DNA of 64,000 nucleotides from Massariosphaeria phaeospora. Taxonomy: Eukaryota; Ascomycota; Dothideomycetes; Pleosporales. A model generated the notes under the pieces. The model searched no databases. It had not been told where the DNA came from and saw only the letters and a list, made by a program, of their open reading frames with translations. Positions 12,061-25,210 of this stretch are shown in pieces. The stretch covers positions 1 to 64,000 of the forward strand of contig JAADJZ010000028.1 in the NCBI GenBank assembly GCA_011032825.1. Direction: 5' to 3'. The first letter of the stretch is position 1; each line of letters begins with the position of its first letter. The translations under genes were made by a program, and so were the position numbers.

Positions 12061-12430
12061 AAGCGGTTCTTTTGCTTGAATTAGTTTTCGAGCACAGCGT
12101 TAGCGTTTCAGAACTTTATTTTAGCGTAACGAAAGCTAATACTCGGTAGTTAGTGTAAAAGCAGTTTGCTTGAAAGTAGCATAGTTATGCATACATTTCT
12201 AAAACCTACTTTGTTTTTTTTTGCTATAAAGTGTGCTACACTAGCTTATAATAGCACAAAGTAGCTTTCTTAACGCTATGCCTTGCGATAGTAAAATAAT
12301 ATATTATTTCTTTTAAAAAAGTTCGTAACTTAGAAAATCTTAAATTTTTTAAAAATCTTAATACTAACTATGCGTTAAGTAGTAGAGTAAAACGTGTTAA
12401 CTATTTTCTTTCTAAAAGCACATTGCCTAA
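12061..12430. other. Unassigned AT-rich interval; probable 3' LTR zone of Gypsy-5
   Basis: It lies directly beyond the Gypsy-5 chromodomain, where the 3' LTR of a minus-strand element is expected, but I could not match it by eye to the sequence at 17290-17560. Nothing else is recognised. Confidence 0.3.
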
Positions 12431-12439
12431 AGTGCGTTT

Positions 12440-15400
12440 TTTATTTCTTTTGCTACAAATATTTTTTTCTAAAAATCGTTAAGTGCATTTGCACTTATAT
12501 TCGGCTTAGGTTTCTAAGAGTTTTTATTATTTAAGTATTCTTTCTATTTAACGAGGTACTTTTAGGTGCCAACCAAAAATTTCTTTTTATCAAGCACTTT
12601 TTTAACGTAGTACACGTTGTTTTCAAAAGTGCGCAAAGTATCTACTAAAAGCTTACTTTAGAAAAGTATTAACTTTTTTTAGTTGTAAAGTTTCAACAGA
12701 GATACGTAAAAAACTAGATAAATACTTTTTAGTTTAAAAAAGTCTACTTAGTACGCGTTGGTGCTAATTTAGTTTACAATAGTGCCTAGCTCTACGTACT
12801 TCTAGTTAAGCTTTTTCTTTGGCCTAGTAAATTTCATGTAGCAGTTTGAAATTAGCATCTAGTTACTTTGCTTTAGCAAGATGTGCTTTCTACGCTTGTT
12901 AGAATACTTCTTCTAATAAGCGTTTGCAGCTTTAATCTTGCGCTAGTATTTAACTTAGAAAGTAATTATATAAGCTGCTATGCTTGTTTCTATAAACAAC
13001 TATTTGTTACTAAAAAGCATTTCAAGCTAATCTAAAGCCTTTAGAAACGCTTTGTAGTACGCTACAAAAAAAGTAATTTTTGTAGTTACGTATTAGCTAT
13101 TGTTGTAGTTATGTAAACTTCGCTACTAGCAGCTACACAGTTTAATTGTTCTATTCAAAGCAATAGTAACATCGAAAGTACTGTTCTAGCGTTTGATTCT
13201 ATTTTATAGTTTAACTATTTGTTTAAAAGTAATAAGCAAAAGAAAGAACGCTTATTAAGCTAAAATAGTAGCAAAAGCTGTTCTAGAACTTTGAGTTTAT
13301 AATAAAACTTTAGTCTAAGATAACGTTCTTTAGAACGCTGTAAAGTTTTACAATTTTTTTTATTTAAACTATTGCAAAGTTTTTTGCTGTTTAGTTAGCG
13401 CGAGCTAAGATATAGTAGGCTATTTTAGTTAAGCAGTTTACTACAACGAGAATAGAGTTGTATACTTGCTTTATATACTTTAATAGTAAAAGTTTTGTAA
13501 TAAAGTTTATTGTAACATTACACTACGAGCTATTAAGCGCTAGCAAAGGTATAAAAAGTTCGTAGAAGCTGTGTTTAGCTGCTACTAATTTGCAACATTT
13601 CAAATAGTTGTTGCAGTACTTTTTAACGTTTTTTCTTATTCTTTTTTACTCGTATCGGCGTTTAACTTTCTCTAAAGTTTTTTTAACGCCGAAGTAGCTA
13701 GCTATCAAGCTGTTATAACATTCTTAGAAAGCTTTTGCTTTTTCTTTCGTTGTATTAAAGTAGATTTTATCTAACTACTTTGTTATAGCTAGTTTTAGTT
13801 TATTTTAAGCTACTATAAGCTCTACTAGTCCAAACTCGTTTTCTAAGTTAAAGTTTAAGTTTAAGTCTAAGAAGTTCGCAGAATCGCTTGCTAAATTACT
13901 TAAAAGAACTTTATTTTTCGAAAGCCTAAGCTAGAGTGCTTAAGTTGGTTCTTCTCCAATGTGCATTTCTAGGTTCGAAGCTTTTATTTTCTTTAAAAAA
14001 GTTAGCAAGCTTGGTTTTTTTGTAGGTTAGCTAGCTAATCTTGTAATTGCTGCTACTAAAGCGGGCTTACTATAGACACTACAAGTTATTAAAGCTCGTA
14101 ATAAATCTACGTAGATTTTATTGCTTTTTGCGCAAAAGCATAGGCTTCTTTTATATAGTCTAGTCGTTGAAAAAAGCTATTAGCTAGATTTGTCTTTTTA
14201 AGTTGATAAATTATAACGAAGTTGTACTCTGTTAACTTTTTGTAAGCGCGAACTTGATAATAATTTAGAGTTTTTGTTTTTATAAACTATTGTAGGTTAT
14301 TGTAGTTTGTATAGAGATTAAACGAGATATCTAAAAAAAAATAGCAAAAGTGTAACAAACTTTTGTTAATTGCTAACAACTTTTTATTATAAGTATCGTA
14401 ATTGTACTTTGCTTTGTCTATTTTTTGCAAGAAAAAACTAATTAAGCGCTAATGCGCACTTTTTTCGCCGTTTTCACCGTTAGAAACTTTCTAGCTTAAA
14501 ATTCTACTAATAGCGTTTTTAGAAGCGTTAGTTTCGAGCTTTGTAAGCTATTTTGCTTTATAATAGGCTAGAATAGAAATATCAAAAAAAGCACTTTTAA
14601 GTTTTCTAAACGCTTTCTTAGCTTTAGTTTTAAAGTTAATTCGCTAGCTTTTTTCTTTTCTTTGAGCGTGCTCGCTTCGAGCTGCTTCTAGCTTTTTCTA
14701 GGTTAGTTTAGTTAATAGTAGAGCAAGCTTAAAGAACTTAGTAATAAAGCGCCGATAATAGTTTATAAAGCCTATAAATACTCGAATATTTCGAATTGTA
14801 TTTAGCATTAGCTATTTCTAGATCGTTCTAATTTGTTCTAGGTTTATTTTAACTTTTTCTAGGTATACAATGTAACTTGGGTACTTTGTTTACTATATGT
14901 ACTACTCGCACTTACTAAGCTTTAAGTATAGCTTTGCTTTACGCAAACGTTAAAAAACTTCTTTAATCTAGCTTACATAAGCCTTTTCTATATTAGAAAA
15001 TACTAAAATATTGTTAAAGTACATAATGCAAGTTACGTTAACTAACCTAGCAAAAGCTTAATTAATGTAGGCCTAAAATGCTGCAAGAGCATTCGTAAAA
15101 CTAAATAGCATAACAAAGTACTTAAAATAACTATATCAAGTCCTAAAAGCTGTTTTCTATTCGTTTTTTTTTTTAATCTAGATTTTGTAATAGGCTTTTT
15201 GGATGTTAAGCTTAGTATAGACTTTCGCTTTAGCTAACCTCTCTAAGAACTTTGCAATAAAGAGTAGAAAATAACGATTCTTAATTGTAATTTTGTTAAG
15301 GCCTCAATAGTTAACGCAAAGTTTTAAAGTACTGTTTTTTTTTTTTGCAAAAAGAATTAGCGCACTAGCTAAAGACTTTAAGCGCTTTATTTATTCTTTA

Positions 15401-17100
15401 TTAAAGTACTCGTCTACGTATTTGCAAAAATGCTTTAATTTTACTATTAACATATTGTACAAAGGTTAATGCGAAAGAGTTGTACTAGGCTAAAGTTTAA
15501 TTGCGAAATTCTGCTCTTTATGAAACGCTATTACTAACGAGCTATCAAAGCTCGCTACGTTTTAGTACTTTTAATATTTAAATTGCAAACTAGAGTTATG
15601 CTTTTTTTAGTTGCTTGCTTTAGAAAGTGCACTAATTAAACAAACATAATGCTTTGTATTAAAACTATTTAAAGTTTAAGCAAACTTTGCTGCGTTTTTT
15701 ATAGCTACTTTAGCATAGTTTGGTTTATTTAGGTTCTTTATGCCTCTAAAGAGCATGCGGCAACGCGAATAGTTTAACTTTAACTAAAACTAATCTATTC
15801 AAAAGAGTTCGAGATACATCGAAAGCTTTTTAAAATTAGCTACTACAAAGAAAATTCTATAAGTTTGTACTTTGCCTTTAGAGTTTGTAATGCGAACTTT
15901 TGCTATAGTACAACTATAAATAGTGTAACTTAATTTACTTAGCAATATAAAGAAAATATTAGAGATTAGTTTAAGTACTAGATTCTGTTTTTTCGCTACG
16001 ACAGCTAAAAGAACATTAAAATAAGCTCTACTATCTACGATTGCTTTTAAGTTTCTTAAACTCTTAATTTTCGCTAACGCGATAAGAAACGTTAGGTTCT
16101 TGCTCGTTAGCATTTTACAAAAAGTGCCTACTTTCTTTAACTATAACAAGTTAATATAAGCTACAAAGCAAAAAGCTAATTCTTTAAGCTTTTGCTTTTT
16201 TTCTTTTTTTTTTTGAAGTAAGCGTTTTTCTTTGCCTTGTTAAAGCAAGTAGAAACAAAATAGCCTAGTTTGTTACATGCGTAGCAAACTAGCTCGTTAA
16301 AGCTTTTGTTTTTTTTGTTATTACTTTTTTTAAGCTTAAAGCAGCTGTTGCGTTTCTTTTTGTGCCGTTTAGCATTAGAATAAGTTAATTTATGTTCTAT
16401 TAGCAACGCGGCTTGCTTTTTGTCTTTTTTAGTTTTTCTTTAAATCTTGTTATTCTGTTGAAAGTTACAATAGATCTAATTAGCTTTTTGCTTTACTTAG
16501 TAGAGAGTAGTGCAACTTTGTAGTAAAAAGTAACGTAGTTGCTTTTTTACTTCTTTGAAAAGTGCCGCGGTGAAGTCTGCTGCTATGCTAAATAAACTTG
16601 TTTAGTTAATCTTAGTCTAAAGAGGTTAAAGAAGTAAGAGTAAGTTAAAAAAAGTTTAAAATAGCTTTTAACGTAAAGCTTTAATAGAATTGTATACTTG
16701 CTACTTACGCTTCTCAAAAGTGCCTAAAGTACTTAACATTTGTTTTTTAAGCAATGCCTAAGTAGAGGACTATAAAAGAGATTGCATTTTTTTATAAATT
16801 TTATAGGTTTTTTAGAGCGTACGAAAGTTTTCGATAACGTACGTTAACTTAAAAAAAACTTTTTAAAGTTTGCTAAAGAAGTTAGAGCTTTTTGTGTAGT
16901 AGCTTTCGCAATTGCAAACTTATTAGTTGTAGTTTGCGCAATTTTTTTTTGAATAGCAGTGCGATAGCTTAGAGCGAAGCAAATTAACTTACTCAAAAAC
17001 AGTTCGAGCAGGTGCTAGCACAACTAGTTGCCTAATAGCTTTAGTAAGTGCTATTTTGTTTTCGTTTTAGTATAGAGCCTTTAACGCTTTAAAGCGAATA
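12440..17100 (-). pseudogene. Gypsy-5 gag-pol remnant with C-terminal chromodomain
   Basis: The gag knuckle at 16245-16286 reads CYACNKLGYFVSTC: the CX2CX4HX4C pattern with His changed to Tyr. Protease has VDSRAYF near 16.03 kb where DSG is expected. The reverse transcriptase motif at about 14995-15021 reads YFNNILVFS, with both catalytic Asp changed to Asn. The integrase core near 13.4-13.55 kb has CLTKIAYYILAR-like sequence after restoring nothing but the reading frame. A chromodomain-like block lies at about 12.45-12.64 kb. Open pieces remain at 15799-16113 and 16176-16406. Confidence 0.78.
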
Positions 17101-17260
17101 AATTCTGTACAGTTTTACTTATTCTGCTACTAAGTTTTTAGCTTGTTAAAAGCTCGCTTCGTAGAGAAGTTCGATAGTACGTTGTTATTCTTATTGTTTA
17201 AAAGTAAAGTGTTGAGATTTCTTTCGAAGCGAACTAGGTTATTCTAGCCTAGTTTGGCGC
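12440..17260 (-). mobile_element. Gypsy-5: chromovirus-type Gypsy retrotransposon, LTRs not resolved
   Basis: On the minus strand the order is gag, zinc knuckle, protease, reverse transcriptase, integrase, chromodomain, which defines a Gypsy chromovirus. A primer-binding-like segment (TGGCGCTAGAAACG) lies near 17260. No convincing direct repeat pair was found, so outer limits are approximate. The element is heavily mutated and inactive. Confidence 0.78.
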
Positions 17261-17580
17261 TAGAAACGCAACTACGCTTTAGAACGTTAGTACTATTACC
17301 AATCTAAACTTCTTTATTAGCATCTTTATTTTATTTAGTTTTATTTACGACTAGAAGTTGAAAAGTGCTTAGTTGCACAATAGAACTTTTATCTAGGTGT
17401 TTTAAAAGCAACGTAGCTTAATTGTTAGATAAATCGAACATTGTAAACGAAGTAATCGATTTATTGAAAGTATTTTAATAGAGCAATTTGAATGTAAGAC
17501 TGCGTTTAATCGTAGGTCTAATAACACTTAAAATAAATTAATAGTATAGTAATAAAAATAGTATATTCGTGTAAAAGAAA

Positions 17581-17606
17581 CGAATTGCTATTTTAGTAGC
17601 AATTCG
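17581..17606. repeat. Perfect 10 bp inverted repeat (hairpin)
   Basis: CGAATTGCTA and TAGCAATTCG separated by 6 bp. No function assigned. Confidence 0.6.
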
Positions 17607-17729
17607 ATGCGAGGTACTTTTAAAAGCTTTGCAAGAAACTAGTCTAGCTCGTTATAGCCTATAGTAGCTATTAATCGAAAAGAAACAAATACGTAAAGCT
17701 ACTTGGCTTTATAGTAGTAGTAATTAAAA

Positions 17730-17889
17730 ACAAGCTTAACTAGCTCTACGGCGCTGTAGAAACTATAGCAAAACTAGATACAATACGCAAACGTATAAAA
17801 AAAATACAAAAGCATTTTCTAAATTAAATGCTAGCACAACGTACGTAAGCTTTTTGTTTAATAGCAATAAAATTAAAAATGCGTAACAT
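17730..17889 (+). repeat. Long inverted repeat, left arm
   Basis: About 160 bp, inverse of 18089-18246. Shared landmarks include ACTAGCTCTACGGCG, AAAAAATACAAAAG and GTTTAATAGCAAT. Many differences are transitions, though the arms are also diverged by small indels. Confidence 0.8.
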
Positions 17890-18089
17890 AAGTTGGTTAT
17901 GCTAAAGCTTTTTGTTTTACTTAGTAAAATATTTTACTTAGTAGTAGATTACGTTATAATAGTTCTTTTAACAAATTTTTTTAGTAGAGAAACTCGTAAT
18001 ATGCTCGCGAACAATTTACACTAACGTATTAGATTATTACCTTAGTTAAACTATTACCTTAGTTAGTTTTCCTTAGCACAACCAACTTA
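17889..18089. mobile_element. TA-flanked miniature element inside the long inverted repeat
   Basis: Terminal inverted repeats AAGTTGGTTATGCT (17890-17903) and AGCACAACCAACTT (18075-18088) match at 13 of 14 positions, with TA on both outer sides. About 200 bp, with no coding capacity. Its right-hand interior shares about 50 bp with the left end of pogo-C (25970-26020, inverse orientation), so it may be a deletion derivative of a pogo element or carry a captured pogo fragment. Confidence 0.75.
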
Positions 18090-18246
18090 TTTCAAAGAAT
18101 ATTAAATTAATTGCTATTAAACAAGGAACCTGCGTACGTCGTGCTAGCTTTAGATTTAAAAACTTCTTTTGTATTTTTTTAATAGGTTTGAGTATTGTGC
18201 CTTGTATTACTATAGTTTTTACAACGCCGTAGAGCTAGTTGTGCTT
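18089..18246 (-). repeat. Long inverted repeat, right arm
   Basis: Inverse of 17730-17889. The two arms plus spacer would have been a near-palindrome before the miniature element inserted at its centre. Confidence 0.8.
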
Positions 18247-18269
18247 TTTTTTAACTCTTTTTACTACGC

Positions 18270-19688
18270 GCTTTTTTTAATAGCTAAAGTGCTGTAGACG
18301 CTTTAGCAGCTACTTACGCTAATTCGTTACTATACTCTATTGTACTACTTGTCTAAATTCGCTTTTGTTTTCGTAATTTTTTTCTTGTTACTTCTTTAAT
18401 AGTCTTTTTAAAGCTAGAGATTCGATTGCGCATTTGCTTAACTTAATAGGCTATTTAGTAGAACTTTTTAACAAGCTAGTTAACTCTATTCTTTAGAGAT
18501 AATAGAGAGAAACTAAGCTTAGTATTAATAAGCTTTAATTGCGATTTAAATTCAAGCGTATTAGTTGAAGTTTTTAACTGCTATAGCGTTTCTAGTGCAA
18601 AAAGTAGTAGTAGAGTACGTAGTTGTACTTTAAAGCAATTAAAAACTACTTGCGCGTTAATAGAAACTAGCTCTAAAATCTTAAAAGCTTTCTTGCAGTT
18701 TTTTGTTGTAAACACTTTAAAAAACGCGTTTTTAAAAGCTAGCAGAAAGCTTTTTTTGTTAATAAAAAACGCGCTAGCGCGCTAAGTCTTAAACGCGTTA
18801 AAAGTACTTTAGCTTTAGCAGCAAAAAGCAAACTACATTTAGTAGCTAAAAGATATAAAATAAATAAGCTAGCATGCAAAGCGTAAGAATTTTGTTTTTA
18901 AAACAATAGTTTTTGAAATTCTAAGATTAGTAGCTCTTATAGCTGTCTAGAATAAGTAGCTAATAACTTCTTACCTAACGCGCTTTTGTATGCGCGTTAA
19001 AATGCTTTAACTATTTAAAACTAAAAGCGTTGTTTGTCTAGCTATTCTTAGAAACTAAAAGCTTTTAATTACTAGGTATAGAGTTCTTTTCGTACTATGC
19101 TAAAATGTAAACGCGCTTTTTGTAGATAATAAAAAGCAGAATCGCGTACTTTGCAGCGCAGATGCTTTGAATAACTATTACCTACTTTCAATTGCCTAGC
19201 TGAATTAGATTAGGTTAAGTATGTTTTTAAAAGCTTGTAACAACTTTTGCAAACTTAATTACGCTTATTTAGAAGCTAGTTTTATTGAAGTTGTGCACGT
19301 TATTTTTGTAGATGCTGTACTTAGCTTTAGTATTCTTAACAAGCTTAAACTACGCGCTAATTACTTTAGAATCTTTCTATTGTATTCTTTACTAGTTCTT
19401 TGCTCAATTAAAAGCTATTTTAAGCTTTTTTAAACGCGTTACAAATCTTGTAACCTATTTTTTGCCTACTAGCTCTTTACTTTGCGCAGCTACTAGTTTA
19501 TTTTCTATGTTTTCTACTTTAAACAGCCGAGATGCAAATTCTCGCGAATTAAAGTTAAAAATATATTAGACAATTGTTTGCTTTTTAGTTGTAGTAAGCT
19601 TTTAGCAGCCGTTGCGTTTATATTAAAGAAATACAATTTTGTTGTATTAATTAGTTAACGTTGTATATAGTACGTTGAATACTTTAGC
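18270..19688 (+). pseudogene. Unrecognised AT-rich coding-like remnant
   Basis: The plus strand shows long stretches with only TAA/TAG interruptions between about 18400 and 19440, including an open piece at 19221-19433. The translation is Leu-, Lys- and Phe-rich. I recognise no domain. It ends at the TTAGC target duplication of Gypsy-2 and is probably another mutated element. Function unknown. Confidence 0.3.
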
Positions 19689-19975
19689 TAAAAGAAAATC
19701 GCCAAAGATAGCTAGTTTCAATGTAGAATATAATAAATTTAATAGAGTCTATCTACAGCGCGAATAAAAGAGCTTTATATATTTTATAGTTAGTTAGCTT
19801 CTAGAGCACCTGCGGAGCGCTTTTGAAAGCTATGTAAAAACTTAATACCGCAAGGCCTTTGTTAACTAGAAACTAGCGAAGCTTTTTTAGGTATTGTTAG
19901 AGCTGTTACGTACAGCGTTAATAGCTACTAAAGTTCTACGACTAAGGCAATTCATAGAGCTTTTAGCTTATTACA
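19689..19975 (-). repeat. Gypsy-2 left LTR
   Basis: 287 bp, ending TTATTACA. The start TAAAAGAAA follows the TTAGC duplication; the canonical TG would have become TA. Confidence 0.72.
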
Positions 19976-20599
19976 TAAGCTTTTTTTCTAATCTATAGCA
20001 ATTTACTTACTTCGTTAGCGTTCTAGCGTCCTTTCTAAACGCGTGCCGTTTTGAAAGTTTTTTAGCAATTTTCTATCGGCGTTCTAGTAAGCCGCCGAAA
20101 ATTCTTGCTAAGTAGATAAAGCTTTTGTGTTTTTGAGTTCTAGCGCTAGTTTCTATGTAAGCTAGTTATAGCTAGTTCATTTAACATTATATTCTAGCTT
20201 CTAGCTTCTTTTGACTTTTTTCTAGCGCTTGCTCGTAATACGCTTGACTAGCTATTCTTACTTGCTTTCTATAGTAACGCTTTTTAAGCGCTAATTAAAC
20301 ACTGTTTAGCTCTCTAAAGAATTGTCTACTGCAAGTCTAAGCCTATTTATTAGAAATGTTAGATTTATCTTAGAAAGTGTATTTAAAACGACATTGCCTA
20401 AGAATTTAACTTTTAGAACTATATACTTGCTATTTTTCTAGTTAAGTTTCTTACTTAGGCGCTTATTAGAAATGTGTTTGCTATACTGCAACTAGACTTT
20501 GTCTTTTACCTAAAGCAGAAGCGCTTCTTTTTTATGTTAATTTGCTTATTTTTTTTGCTTCTATTAAGCCTTCGCCATAGCAGCTTGCGCGAAGTCGAT

Positions 20600-23500
20600 A
20601 ACTTTTTTTATTTTTTTAACTATTTCTGCTGCGCTTTGCTTAGGGTCTAGAGTTGCCTAGTAGAGCGTATTCGCTTTTTTCTCTGCTCGAAGCTAAATTA
20701 AGTTCATTTCGTAACTATGCTAGAAAAAAAAAGAGCTTACTTTTGTTAACACTGCTTTTCGTTTCTAGATTGCGATTTGTACGATAGAGCATAGCTGCGC
20801 TTAGTTCTTTTAGTTTTAGTTTACAAACGGCTTTAAGATAGTTTTAATTATCAAATTTGCTTTCTTTGTAGCTTTGTTAGTTTCTAAGTAAAAAGCTATC
20901 GAAAGCTGTTTTGTTATTTCTAGCTTTGCGCAAAGTGTTTTCTAAAAGTTGCCTACGAATTGTGCTTTTTAGTCGAAAACAATAGCGTTAAAGAGCTAGT
21001 AGTAGGCTACTACTTTTTCGATAAATACCTTTGCTACGGTTACTGCGTTGATTTTTGCTATAGAGATTAAGATTATATCTTTGCTTAATTAGTTTGTAAT
21101 AACTAGTAGGTTTGTACATTCGTTGCTTTTTAGTAGGTTAGTAATAAAATCTATAAAAAGTTTTTTCTAGATTCTGTCTAGAACGAGAAGCAAGCAAAGA
21201 AAACTACTTTTTATTTTTCGCTATAGTTTCGCTCGTCTACACGCATCGCAGTTGGCAATGTACTATTAAGTGTCCAAGCTTATTTCTAGCTAGAAGAAAT
21301 TTCTTTTTAGAATATTATAAGTGTTCTCTCTACTAGAGTGCTTTGCAATAAGTAAGTTATAAGCTTTAAAAATTAATCTAGTACGCAGTTAATACGTTTT
21401 CGGCACCTATTTTCTTTTTTTATAGAGAAAACTATTGTTTTTGACAGCGCAATTCGCTAAGAACGCTTTTAATTAAAGACTTAAAGAAAACTTCTTACGA
21501 GTACTTCTTTTAGTTTGGCTTTTCTTTACGGCTTCTAAGGCTTTCTAGTACAAATTGTTTTTTTAAACTTCTCTATCTCAAAGTTTATCTAAGAACAACT
21601 TTTTTGTATTATTCTTAGAATTATTCTTTGTACTATAGAGCGAGAACGCGCGGATTACGCCTAGAGTTTTTTTTATAATGTTATTCTCGTTTAACACACT
21701 AGCTAGTTTGAAAAGTTAAAATTTACGGCTTTTCAGCCGGACATTGTTTTTGTTTTAGAAAAGATTCTGCTTTTTCTGTAAAAAAGCGTTTGCTCTTTTA
21801 TTAGCTGCTCTAAGGCGGTACACAAACTTTAGGTTGTATTTAAAAAAAATGTTTGCTTAGCAAACATGTTGCTTTGTTAGTAACTTCGCTGTAGTAAAGT
21901 ATAGAAAGTTCTTGTAATTAGTGTAAACTATAATTTTCAGCACTACTTTAAGCTTCGCTTTTTATTTAGTAATGCATTTAATTACTGCTAATAATTTCTT
22001 GTTGTAAATAGTGTAGTTAGACTTTGCAAGTAACATTTTAGCAAAGTAGTAAGCTACTGCTAGCTTCAAGTTGTTCTTTGCTTTTTAAAAAAGCGCTTTT
22101 TTGGTAGCTATTCCTAAGGCGTTCGCTTCGATAGCAATTTCTAAATCGAAGTCAAAATAGGCTAATAACGGCCTAGATATAAACTTTTTTTTAAGCGCGT
22201 CAAACGCTTCTTGTTGTTTAAGCTCTCAACGAAATTCAACGCTTTTTCTTGTTAACTTTGTTAGTAGAAAAACGATTGCAAAAAAGGCGCGAACAAACTG
22301 CTAGTAAAAGTTTGCAAAACCAACGAAGCTTTGCACTTCTTTAACTAAAGCTAAAGCCTTTTATTTAAAAATCGCGCGAACTTTTTTTAGATCCATGCTA
22401 ATTTCCTTGCCTACTTTAATAATAAAACTAAAGTATTTAGTTTTAGTTACTTTAAACTTGCATTTCTTAATATCAAGTTGTAACTTTGCTTTTTTTAACT
22501 TGTTAACAACTTTTTTAACACGTTGCTAGTAGTTCTTTTAAGAACTTTTAAAGTAGATAAGTACATTATCTAAGTATGCAAAAGCGTTAACGTTAATGTA
22601 ATTACGTAGAGTGTAGTTAATAAACTGCTAGAACGTACTTAAAGCGTTAGCAAAACTAAATAGGCAAACTATTTATTCGTACAATTTAAATCTTGTACAG
22701 AAAGCTGTTTTCTACTTGTTTCTTTTAGCAATTTGGACTTTGTAAAAGGCCTAGATAACGTTTAGCTTAGTAAACTATTTAGCCTAGCTAATCTAATTTA
22801 GAGTTTCGTAAATTAAAGGCAGCGAGTATTGGTTTTTTTTTATAATAGCGTTAAGCGCTTAATAGTCTACGCAAAAGCGTAGCTTTTTACTAAGTTTTTT
22901 TGCAAACAACACTAGCGCTTCGGCCTAAAAGCAACTTACTTTAATAAACTCGCAATTTAAATGCGCGGTAAGCTGCTTTTGCAAAACTAATAGTTTGTTT
23001 TTAAACATGTTATACAAAGGTCTCTATAAGACCTTTGCTTTTTTTTCGTTCTTTTCAATCAATTTAATGCCGTAGTCTATTAGGCTTTGGTAAGAAAATA
23101 ATTTGTTAGCCTCAAACTGCATAAACGCTGTATACTAATTTTTTATTTAGTCGAGCAGCGTTAGGCGTAGGTTGACTACTACTTTAGTTTAAAAAGCTTT
23201 CTAGATGTCTGCTATAAACGCAGCAAAAATCTTAACGCCAAAGTTTTTTTTTTTAAACTACTGCATTATTATTCTAAACGTAGCTGCAAACACTTGCCGA
23301 AGCTTTTGTTTAAGCTTTTTTCTTTTCTAGCTTCGCACGCGTATTTTAGTTGAATAGATAAAAATCAATTTTTTTGCTAAAGCTAGCGTTACCTAGCTTT
23401 CGTCTATTTATAAGCGCTTTAGAATAATATCGTATTCGTTATTCTTAGTTATAACGTACGCTTAAACTATTTGTTCATGCCTATTTAGGTTTATTGTAAA

Positions 23501-25150
23501 CTAAGCAGCTTTCGTAACTTTAACAACTTGTTCGCTAATACCTACTACAAGCCTTTCTTTTATTAAAATACGCAAGAAACAGTTCTTTTTACAAAACTTT
23601 TTACTAACTAGACTATAGGTAGTGCACCTAAAGTCGAGCATTACTAAAGCGAAAATAAATTAATTAATAATTGCATGTACTGTAAGTAGTTTTTCGTTCG
23701 ACTAGCGCTAGCGAAACTTTAGAAACTTATTCAATAAAAAAACTATGTTCTTTTTCTACTACTTTTAACCGCGCTTTTGGTTAAAAGTGTTTAGTTTTTT
23801 AAGTTCTTAGACTTAAAGACTTCTTCAACTTTTGCTATTGTCTTAACTAGTTTAAAAGTTGCTTTTCGAGTTGTAGCGAGCTTTTTTGAAGCTGCGATTT
23901 TACATTTATTAGACATGTAAGTTGCTAAACTATATTAAAAGCAAAAGTAATTTTCTTGTTGTTTCGTTATCTCTGCGTTGTTTGCCTATTTGGCTTGCTT
24001 TTTTTTCTTGTTGTTAGTAGCTGCTCGAACTGCCTAGGTAGTAGCTTTAGTTGTTAGCTTTTAGTCTATAGCCTTTGTGTTGCTTATTAATTAATTCGGT
24101 ATTGTTCGCTACTAGTTGTTTGCTTTCGCGCGGTTTATGTTTTTCTTAATCTAAGTAACTCGTTCTATTAGGTCCTAAAGTTGCTATGCTAGGAAAACGA
24201 TAACGCTAACTATTTTGTCTTGTAGATTAGCGCGAAGCTTTGCTTTGTACTAGTTCTTTAATGTAGCTACGTTGCTTGTTATTTTTGCGTCGTACGCAAA
24301 GCGCATAAATTCTTTATTGTACTTTTAAAAAAACATTTTCTTCTGCCTAAAAGCGAAGAGTTGGTTAAGCGCTTTCTGCGCTCGCATGTAGTTTTAGTAG
24401 TATCTATTAAAGTACTCTTAAAACTTTCTTGCTATTTCGTTATAGTGTTTCTAATACTAGGCGAGTTTAGTAGTAGCTACTTGCTTTATTAGACAGTTGT
24501 AGATATAGCCGCATAAGTTCTTAATTAGATTCTCGTTATTAAGCATTTTGTTTTTTACTTGAACTTTAAACTGTCTATAGTCTAATCTTGTTCTATTAAA
24601 CTAAGCTAGGTTAAGCATTTTATTGCGCTTTGTAATTGGCATAGAAGCTTTTGGAATAGTAAAGAAAGTTAGCAGTGTTGCTAGCGCAGCTCTCTTTTCT
24701 TTCTAAAGAATTCAAACTTAATTTTGTAGTATTTCAATAAGTGCCTAAACTCTTGCACTCTCGTTATTAACTAGCTGCTTAGAATTTAAAAGTTCTGCGA
24801 GAACTAGCTTCGCTGCTAGTAGCTAATCGTTTGTTACTCTTTCGAGTAGTTTTATTACGAGTTTTGCAACGAATATCTTTATATATGTAGCTTCTGCTGT
24901 ATTGAAACAAATCTTTCGAGTTTCTACATTAATTTTATTGTTGTTTATTAGCTTTTGTAAAGCTTCTTTAATTGCTTCGCTACTTTAGCTTTCGCTTTTT
25001 AGCTTGCAGGCTTTTACAACTAGCATCTAAATATACTTATCCTAGATGCTATCTATTGTAGCAATTTAGTTTTAAAAACTTTTTTCGCTGCGTCGTAGAG
25101 TTTCTTAGAGGTTGCTTTTAACTTCTAAAAGTGTTGTACTTTTTAAAAAT
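20600..25150 (-). pseudogene. Gypsy-2 gag-pol remnant
   Basis: Same domain order as Gypsy-1. The YLDN motif lies near 22.56-22.60 kb, the same catalytic Asp-to-Asn change as in Gypsy-1. Gag lies near 24.6-25.1 kb and the decayed knuckle near 23.9-23.95 kb. Broken throughout by TAA/TAG. Confidence 0.72.
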
Positions 25151-25210
25151 CTTACGATCTTTACTGCGTAGAAATTAGTCGAATTTAAATAAAAAGAAAT
25201 TGCCAAAGAT

